In this document: piece by piece, positions 46,560-50,871 of the stretch | Layout: every line of letters begins with the position of its first letter | How positions within the stretch are numbered: position 1 is the first letter of the stretch | Source: Streptomyces spinoverrucosus | GTDB taxonomy: Bacteria; Actinomycetota; Actinomycetes; Streptomycetales; Streptomycetaceae | DNA: 50,871 bases | NCBI RefSeq assembly: GCF_006539505.1 | Contig: NZ_BJND01000064.1 | Coordinates: 1 to 50,871, forward strand | Reading direction: 5' to 3' | Notes under the pieces: generated by a model | What the model saw: only the letters and a program-made list of their open reading frames with translations | Told to the model about the DNA's origin: nothing | The model's database searches: none | Translations under genes and position numbers: made by a program

Positions 46560-47650
46560 CCGACCTGTCCAAGACCGGGGCCGCCGTAGGCGAGCCCGTG
46601 CGCGCCGCCGAGGCCCCCGAGACCTTCCTCGAAGTGCGCGACCTGAAGGTGCACTTCCCCACCGACGACGGCCTGGTGAAGTCCGTCGACGGGCTCTCCT
46701 TCCAGCTGGAGAAGGGGCAGACCCTCGGCATCGTGGGCGAGTCCGGCTCCGGCAAGTCCGTGACGTCGCTCGCCGTCATGGGCCTGCACCGCCTGGGCAA
46801 CCGGGGCAAGAACGTGCAGATGTCCGGCGAGATCTGGCTGGACGGCAAGGAACTCGTCTCGGCGAGCCCGGACGAGGTGCGGCGGCTGCGCGGCCGGCAG
46901 ATGGCGATGATCTTCCAGGACCCGCTGTCCGCGATGCACCCGTACTACACGGTCGGCAGCCAGATCGTGGAGGCGTACCGGGTCCACCACGACGTCGACA
47001 AGAAGACCGCCCGCAAGCGGGCCGTCGAACTCCTCGACCGCGTCGGCATCCCCGAGCCGAACAAGCGCGTCGACTCCTACCCGCACGAGTTCTCCGGCGG
47101 TATGCGCCAGCGCGCGATGATCGCGATGGCGCTGGTCAACAACCCCGAACTGCTCATCGCGGACGAGCCGACCACCGCGCTCGACGTGACCGTGCAGGCG
47201 CAGATCCTCGACCTGATCCGCGACCTGCAGAAGGAGTTCGGCTCCGCGGTCATCATCATCACGCACGACCTCGGCGTGGTCGCCGAGATCGCCGACGACA
47301 TCCTCGTGATGTACGGCGGGCGGTGCGTGGAGCGCGGACCGGTCGACAAGATCTTCTACGAGCCGCAGCACCCCTACACCTGGGGCCTGCTCGGCTCGAT
47401 GCCGCGGATCGACCGTGAGCAGACCGACCGGCTCATCCCGGTCAAGGGACAGCCGCCCAGCCTCATCAACGTCCCCTCCGGCTGCGCGTTCAACCCGCGC
47501 TGCCCCTACGCGGACATCCCCAAGGGCGGCATCACCCGCACCGAGCGGCCCGAGCTGCGGGAGGTCGGCGGCCGGCACTTCACCGCCTGTCACCTGTCCC
47601 AGGAGGACCGTACGCGGATCTGGACCGAAGAGATTGCGCCGAAGCTGTGA
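46556..47650 (+). CDS. Oligopeptide ABC transporter ATPase (OppD/DppD type)
   Basis: 364 aa from the GTG at 46556. Walker A GESGSGKS, signature FSGGMRQR, Walker B LLIADEPTTALD and H-loop ITHDLGVV are complete. The C-terminal oligopeptide region has CAFNPRCPYA and a later Cys in TACHLS, positions that bind an Fe-S cluster in some family members. It overlaps genes on both sides by four bases. Confidence 0.95.
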   Translation: MTDLSKTGAAVGEPVRAAEAPETFLEVRDLKVHFPTDDGLVKSVDGLSFQLEKGQTLGIVGESGSGKSVTSLAVMGLHRLGNRGKNVQMSGEIWLDGKELVSASPDEVRRLRGRQMAMIFQDPLSAMHPYYTVGSQIVEAYRVHHDVDKKTARKRAVELLDRVGIPEPNKRVDSYPHEFSGGMRQRAMIAMALVNNPELLIADEPTTALDVTVQAQILDLIRDLQKEFGSAVIIITHDLGVVAEIADDILVMYGGRCVERGPVDKIFYEPQHPYTWGLLGSMPRIDREQTDRLIPVKGQPPSLINVPSGCAFNPRCPYADIPKGGITRTERPELREVGGRHFTACHLSQEDRTRIWTEEIAPKL

Positions 47651-48786
47651 GCGAGACCGACACCCGGACAGGGACGATGGCCGAGACCACCGACGACGAC
47701 AAACCGCTGCTCAAGGTCGAAGGCCTGGTCAAGCACTTCCCCATCAAGAAGGGCCTGCTCCAGCGGCAGGCCGGCGCGGTCAAGGCCGTGGACGGCATCG
47801 ATTTCGAGGTGCGCCGGGGTGAGACCCTCGGCGTCGTCGGCGAGTCCGGTTGCGGCAAGTCGACCATGGGCCGGCTGATCACCCGGCTGCTGGAGCCGAC
47901 CGGCGGGAAGATCGAGTTCGACGGCAAGGACATCACGCATCTGAGCACGGGCGGCATGCGGCCGTTCCGCCGGGATGTGCAGATGATCTTCCAGGACCCG
48001 TACGGCTCGCTGAACCCCCGGCACACCATCGGCACGATCATCTCGGCGCCGTTCCGGCTGCAGGGCGTGGAGCCCGAGGGCGGGGTGAAGAAGGAGGTCC
48101 AGCGGCTGATGGGGCTGGTGGGCCTGAGCCCCGAGCACTACAACCGCTACCCGCACGAATTCTCCGGCGGCCAGCGCCAGCGCATCGGCATCGCCCGCGC
48201 GCTCGCCCTGAACCCCAAGCTCGTCGTGGCCGACGAGCCGGTCTCCGCGCTGGACGTGTCCATCCAGGCGCAGGTGGTGAACCTGCTGGACGACCTCCAG
48301 GAGGAGCTCGGCCTGACGTATGTGATCATCGCGCACGACCTGTCCGTCGTCCGGCACGTCTCGGACCGGATCGCGGTGATGTACCTCGGCAAGATCGTCG
48401 AACTCGCCGACGGCGGCAAGCTGTACGAGTCGCCGATGCACCCGTACACCAAGGCCCTGCTGTCGGCCGTGCCGATCCCGGACCCCCGGCGCCGGTCGGC
48501 CAAGAGCGAGCGCATCCTGCTCAAGGGCGACGTGCCCTCGCCGATCTCCCCGCCGAGCGGCTGCCGCTTCCACACGCGGTGCTGGAAGGCCACGGAGATC
48601 TGCAAGACCACCGAGCCGCCGCTGCTCCAGCTGCGCCCCGGTCAGCAGGTGGCCTGCCACCACCCGGAGAACTTCGAGGACCAGGCCCCGCAGGACACCA
48701 CGCTGCTGGCCGCCGCCAAGGAGGCGGCGGAACTGGTGCCGGAGGCCGAGCGGCCGGCGAAGACGGACGACGGCGACGAGGCCTGA
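47647..48786 (+). CDS. Oligopeptide ABC transporter ATPase (OppF/DppF type)
   Basis: 379 aa from the GTG at 47647. Walker A GESGCGKST, signature FSGGQRQR, Walker B LVVADEPVSALD, H-loop IAHDLSVV, and the C-terminal CRFHTRC... CHH region are present. It should pair with the OppD-like subunit. A 45-residue acidic tail (ETKT-type, rich in Glu/Ala/Asp) extends beyond the usual end. Last gene of the operon, before a strong terminator. Confidence 0.95.
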   Translation: MSETDTRTGTMAETTDDDKPLLKVEGLVKHFPIKKGLLQRQAGAVKAVDGIDFEVRRGETLGVVGESGCGKSTMGRLITRLLEPTGGKIEFDGKDITHLSTGGMRPFRRDVQMIFQDPYGSLNPRHTIGTIISAPFRLQGVEPEGGVKKEVQRLMGLVGLSPEHYNRYPHEFSGGQRQRIGIARALALNPKLVVADEPVSALDVSIQAQVVNLLDDLQEELGLTYVIIAHDLSVVRHVSDRIAVMYLGKIVELADGGKLYESPMHPYTKALLSAVPIPDPRRRSAKSERILLKGDVPSPISPPSGCRFHTRCWKATEICKTTEPPLLQLRPGQQVACHHPENFEDQAPQDTTLLAAAKEAAELVPEAERPAKTDDGDEA

Positions 48787-48810
48787 GCCTCGACGACACG
48801 CAAGGTTCAT

Positions 48811-48845
48811 GCGGCCCCTGCCTTGTTTTGTAAGGCAGGGGCCGC
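48811..48845 (+). terminator. Strong terminator of the oligopeptide ABC operon
   Basis: GCGGCCCCTGCCTT (48811-48824) and AAGGCAGGGGCCGC (48832-48845) form a perfect 14-bp stem with a 7-nt loop GTTTTGT. There is no U tract after it. Confidence 0.9.
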
Positions 48846-48866
48846 TGGACAGGTAAGAATATTGGG

Positions 48867-49559
48867 GTGCTCCAGCAACTGTTCACCCCGTCCGTTCAGC
48901 ACACCCTCGACCTGATCGGCATCTTCGTCTTCGCGATCTCCGGCGCCCTGCTGGCCGTCCGCAAGAACTTCGACGTCTTCGGCATCGCCGTGCTCGCCGA
49001 GGTCACCGCGCTGGGCGGCGGGCTGTTCCGTGACCTGATCATCGGCGCCGTGCCGCCGGCCGCGTTCACGGACCTGGGGTACTTCCTCACCCCGCTGCTC
49101 GCCGCGCTGCTGGTCGTCTTCCTCCACCCGCACGTGGAGCGCATCCAGACCGGCGTCAACGTCTTCGACGCGGCCGGCCTCGGCCTGTTCTGCGTCGCGG
49201 GTACCACGAAGGCGTACGAGTACGGACTCGGCCTGCACGCCTCCGCGGCCCTCGGCCTCGCCACGGCGGTCGGCGGCGGCGTCCTGCGGGACGTGCTCGC
49301 CAACGAGGTGCCGTCGCTGCTGCGCTGGGACCGCGATCTGTACGCCGTCCCCGCGATCGTCGGCGCCACGATGGTCGCCCTGTGCATCCGCTACGACGCC
49401 CTCACCCCGCTGACCAGCACGCTCGCCGCCGCCACCGCCTTCGTACTGCGGTTGCTGGCGATGCGTTTCCACTGGCGGGCGCCCCGGGCGTGGAACCGGC
49501 GCTCGACGGTCCGCGAGGAGGAGCCGCCCCGGCAGCCCGCAACAAAAGCTACCGCTTAG
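48867..49559 (+). CDS. TRIC-family (trimeric intracellular cation channel) membrane protein
   Basis: 230 aa with seven membrane segments in two repeats of three. The twin family motifs ALGGGLFRDLI and AVGGGVLRDVL mark the two repeats of the UPF0126/TRIC fold. Bacterial members form potassium- or cation-permeable trimers. A TAAGAA box seven bases before the GTG, without a Shine-Dalgarno, suggests leaderless translation. The last 30 residues are charged and cytoplasmic. Confidence 0.93.
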   Translation: MLQQLFTPSVQHTLDLIGIFVFAISGALLAVRKNFDVFGIAVLAEVTALGGGLFRDLIIGAVPPAAFTDLGYFLTPLLAALLVVFLHPHVERIQTGVNVFDAAGLGLFCVAGTTKAYEYGLGLHASAALGLATAVGGGVLRDVLANEVPSLLRWDRDLYAVPAIVGATMVALCIRYDALTPLTSTLAAATAFVLRLLAMRFHWRAPRAWNRRSTVREEEPPRQPATKATA

Positions 49560-49572
49560 TAATTTGCTGTTG

Positions 49573-49578
49573 TACGGT
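49573..49578 (+). promoter_or_regulatory. -10 element of the thioesterase-family gene
   Basis: TACGGT lies six bases before the ATG at 49585, with no Shine-Dalgarno, predicting a leaderless mRNA; no clear -35. Confidence 0.4.
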
Positions 49579-49584
49579 ACCGCC

Positions 49585-50430
49585 ATGGCTCAGGCATCCC
49601 AGGCGACCATCGGCAACAGCGAGTTCGACCGCGACACCGCCGTCACCCGGCGCTCCGAGGGCGTCTACGACATCGACCTCTCCGCGGGCTGGACCATCAT
49701 CAGCGCCGTCAACGGCGGCTACCTCCTCGCCGTCCTGGGCCGCGCCCTCGCCGACGCCCTGCCGCACCCCGACCCGTTCACCATCTCCGCGCACTACCTG
49801 ACCGCGTCCCAGCCCGGCCCCGCGGTCGTCCGCACCGACGTCGTCCGCACCGGCCGCACCCTCTCCACCGGCCAGGCCTCGCTCTTCCAGTACGACGACC
49901 AGGGCCGCGAGATCGAACGGATCCGTGTCCTCGCCTCCTACGGCGACCTCGGCTCCCTCCCGGACGACGTCCGTACGACCGCGCGGCCGCCCGCCATGCC
50001 GCCGATGGACCAGTGCTTCGGCCCCGAGGACGGCCCCGCCCCCGTCGACGGCAGCTCGGCGATCACCGAACGGCTGCTGCTCAAGCTCGACCCGTCCACC
50101 CTCGGCTGGGCGCTGGGCTCGCCCTCCGGCAAGGGCGAGATGCGGGCGTGGTTCGGCCTCAAGGACGGCCGGGACGCCGACCCCTTCTCGCTGCTGCTCG
50201 CGGTGGACGCGCTGCCGCCGACGGCCTTCGAACTCGGGATCTCCGGCTGGGTGCCGACGGTCGAGCTGACCGTGCACGTGCGCTGCCGTCCGGCGCCGGG
50301 CCCGCTCCGGGTGTCCATCACGACGCGCAACCTCGCCGGTGGGTTCCTGGAGGAGGACGCCGAGGTGTGGGACAGCGCCGACCGGTTGGTGGCGCAGTCT
50401 CGGCAGTTGGCTCGGGTGCGGCTGAAGTGA
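49585..50430 (+). CDS. Acyl-CoA thioesterase-family (double hotdog) protein
   Basis: 281 aa from the ATG at 49585; an in-frame TTG lies 21 bases upstream. FDRDTAVTRRSEGVYDIDLS, GWTIISAVNGGYLLAVLGRAL (N-terminal hotdog helix) and a second half with SLLLAVDALPPTAFELG match the TesB-like thioesterase family. It would hydrolyse acyl-CoA thioesters in the cytosol. It is 26 nt from the channel gene, but probably has its own leaderless promoter. Confidence 0.88.
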   Translation: MAQASQATIGNSEFDRDTAVTRRSEGVYDIDLSAGWTIISAVNGGYLLAVLGRALADALPHPDPFTISAHYLTASQPGPAVVRTDVVRTGRTLSTGQASLFQYDDQGREIERIRVLASYGDLGSLPDDVRTTARPPAMPPMDQCFGPEDGPAPVDGSSAITERLLLKLDPSTLGWALGSPSGKGEMRAWFGLKDGRDADPFSLLLAVDALPPTAFELGISGWVPTVELTVHVRCRPAPGPLRVSITTRNLAGGFLEEDAEVWDSADRLVAQSRQLARVRLK

Positions 50431-50477
50431 CGTGGCTGGTTGGCCGCTTTATGGGGCGGTGAGGGGCCGTCGGTGTC

Positions 50478-50792
50478 TTGAGGCGCGCTTTGCCGCACGC
50501 ACAGCCCGGTGACTCCTCCTCGTCGTCCGGCAGTGGCGGCTCCGGGCAGCAGCAGAACTGCCAGGCGCCGTCCGGGGCGCCTTCGGGGATGCCGAGCGGG
50601 GCGCCGTCGGGCGTTCCGTCCGGGGCGGCGTCCGGTGCTCCGTCGGGGATGCCGTCGGGTGCGCCGAGCGGGGCGCCTGGGTGCGGGCAGGGTGGGCAGG
50701 GTGGTCCCGGTGGTGGTGGCCAGGCGGGTGGTTGTGGCGGTCCGGGCGGAGCCATGCCGAGCCTGCAGCCCAGCGATCAGGCCGCCCAGTAG
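50478..50792 (+). CDS. Small Gly/Pro/Ser repeat ORF (uncertain)
   Basis: 104 aa from a TTG, preceded at 11 nt by GAGGGG. Residues 30-68 are a tandem of APSG, MPSG and VPSG tetrapeptides, followed by a Gly/Gln-rich tail with CGQGG and GGCGGPGG; three Cys are present. No signal peptide or domain is recognisable. An overlapping frame on the other strand is Pro-rich too, so coding cannot be settled by eye, although third-position GC supports the plus strand. Confidence 0.4.
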   Translation: MRRALPHAQPGDSSSSSGSGGSGQQQNCQAPSGAPSGMPSGAPSGVPSGAASGAPSGMPSGAPSGAPGCGQGGQGGPGGGGQAGGCGGPGGAMPSLQPSDQAAQ

Positions 50793-50810
50793 GGGCCGGA
50801 CCTGTCCGTA

Positions 50811-50871
50811 TCAGTCCAGCCAGTGCTCGCGGCCGATGCTGATCAGCCGCAGGCGGCGGGTCGCCAGCCGG
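50811..50871 (-). CDS. C-terminal end of a further protein, truncated by the window
   Basis: Only the last 19 to 20 codons are visible (RLATRRLRLISIGREHWLD then TGA). Codon use is typical. The frame fits a real gene entering from the right edge; the product cannot be named from this fragment. Confidence 0.55.
   Translation of the reverse strand, partial: RLATRRLRLISIGREHWLD

Overview
This is a stretch of the core chromosome of a Streptomyces-type actinomycete. GC content and third-position GC are very high. GTG and TTG starts, 1-4 nt gene overlaps and promoters placed 6-7 nt before start codons are common, and two genes carry the rare TTA codon. The order gcvT-gcvH-glyA-sdaA next to a five-gene oligopeptide ABC operon, with paired L,D-transpeptidases, a CabB-like EF-hand protein and GlgX nearby, matches what I remember of the SCO5450-SCO5485 part of S. 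coelicolor. That match is from memory, not from a search. I saw no rRNA, tRNA, insertion sequence, prophage or CRISPR.

Layout. 1-4152: a huge Ala-rich exported ALF-repeat protein with an unassigned C-terminal domain, coupled to a small lipoprotein. 4153-9619: a heterodimeric ABC exporter, divergent from a DrrAB-type ABC pair that leads into a NarL-type two-component system (9645-11532). 11554-17480: glycogen debranching enzyme, two tandem L,D-transpeptidase lipoproteins and an enoyl-CoA hydratase. 17481-24164: a TTA-containing RsbW-like ATPase, a divergent GNAT/MerR pair, an EF-hand protein, a divergent AraC/quinone-oxidoreductase pair and a GH84 hexosaminidase.

24430-32969 is the most unusual part: six tightly packed genes encoding a nucleotide-cyclase-like protein, a P-loop NTPase with helical repeats, an SPFH-like/vWA fusion, a TerY-type vWA protein, a PP2C phosphatase and a membrane-anchored protein kinase. 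It looks like an expanded TerY-P (vWA-PP2C-kinase) signalling or conflict system. Facing it, 34727-32977 encodes a GH25 lysozyme (with a TTA codon), a Pycsar-effector-like membrane protein and a Crp/Fnr regulator with an intact cyclic-nucleotide cassette. The two blocks together could form a cyclic-nucleotide circuit: a possible synthase, a possible receptor and a possible membrane effector. That link is inference.

34796-39372 is one-carbon metabolism: serine dehydratase, SHMT, GcvH and GcvT, led by a tandem glycine riboswitch. 39558-42376 holds a P-loop kinase-like gene followed by an unusual array of decayed copies of its own 3' end, then two SseB-like paralogues. 42648-48786 is the oligopeptide importer operon (permease, binding lipoprotein, permease, two ATPases), ended by a strong terminator. 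48867-50871 holds a TRIC-type channel, a thioesterase-fold protein, a small Gly/Pro repeat ORF and the 3' end of one more gene.
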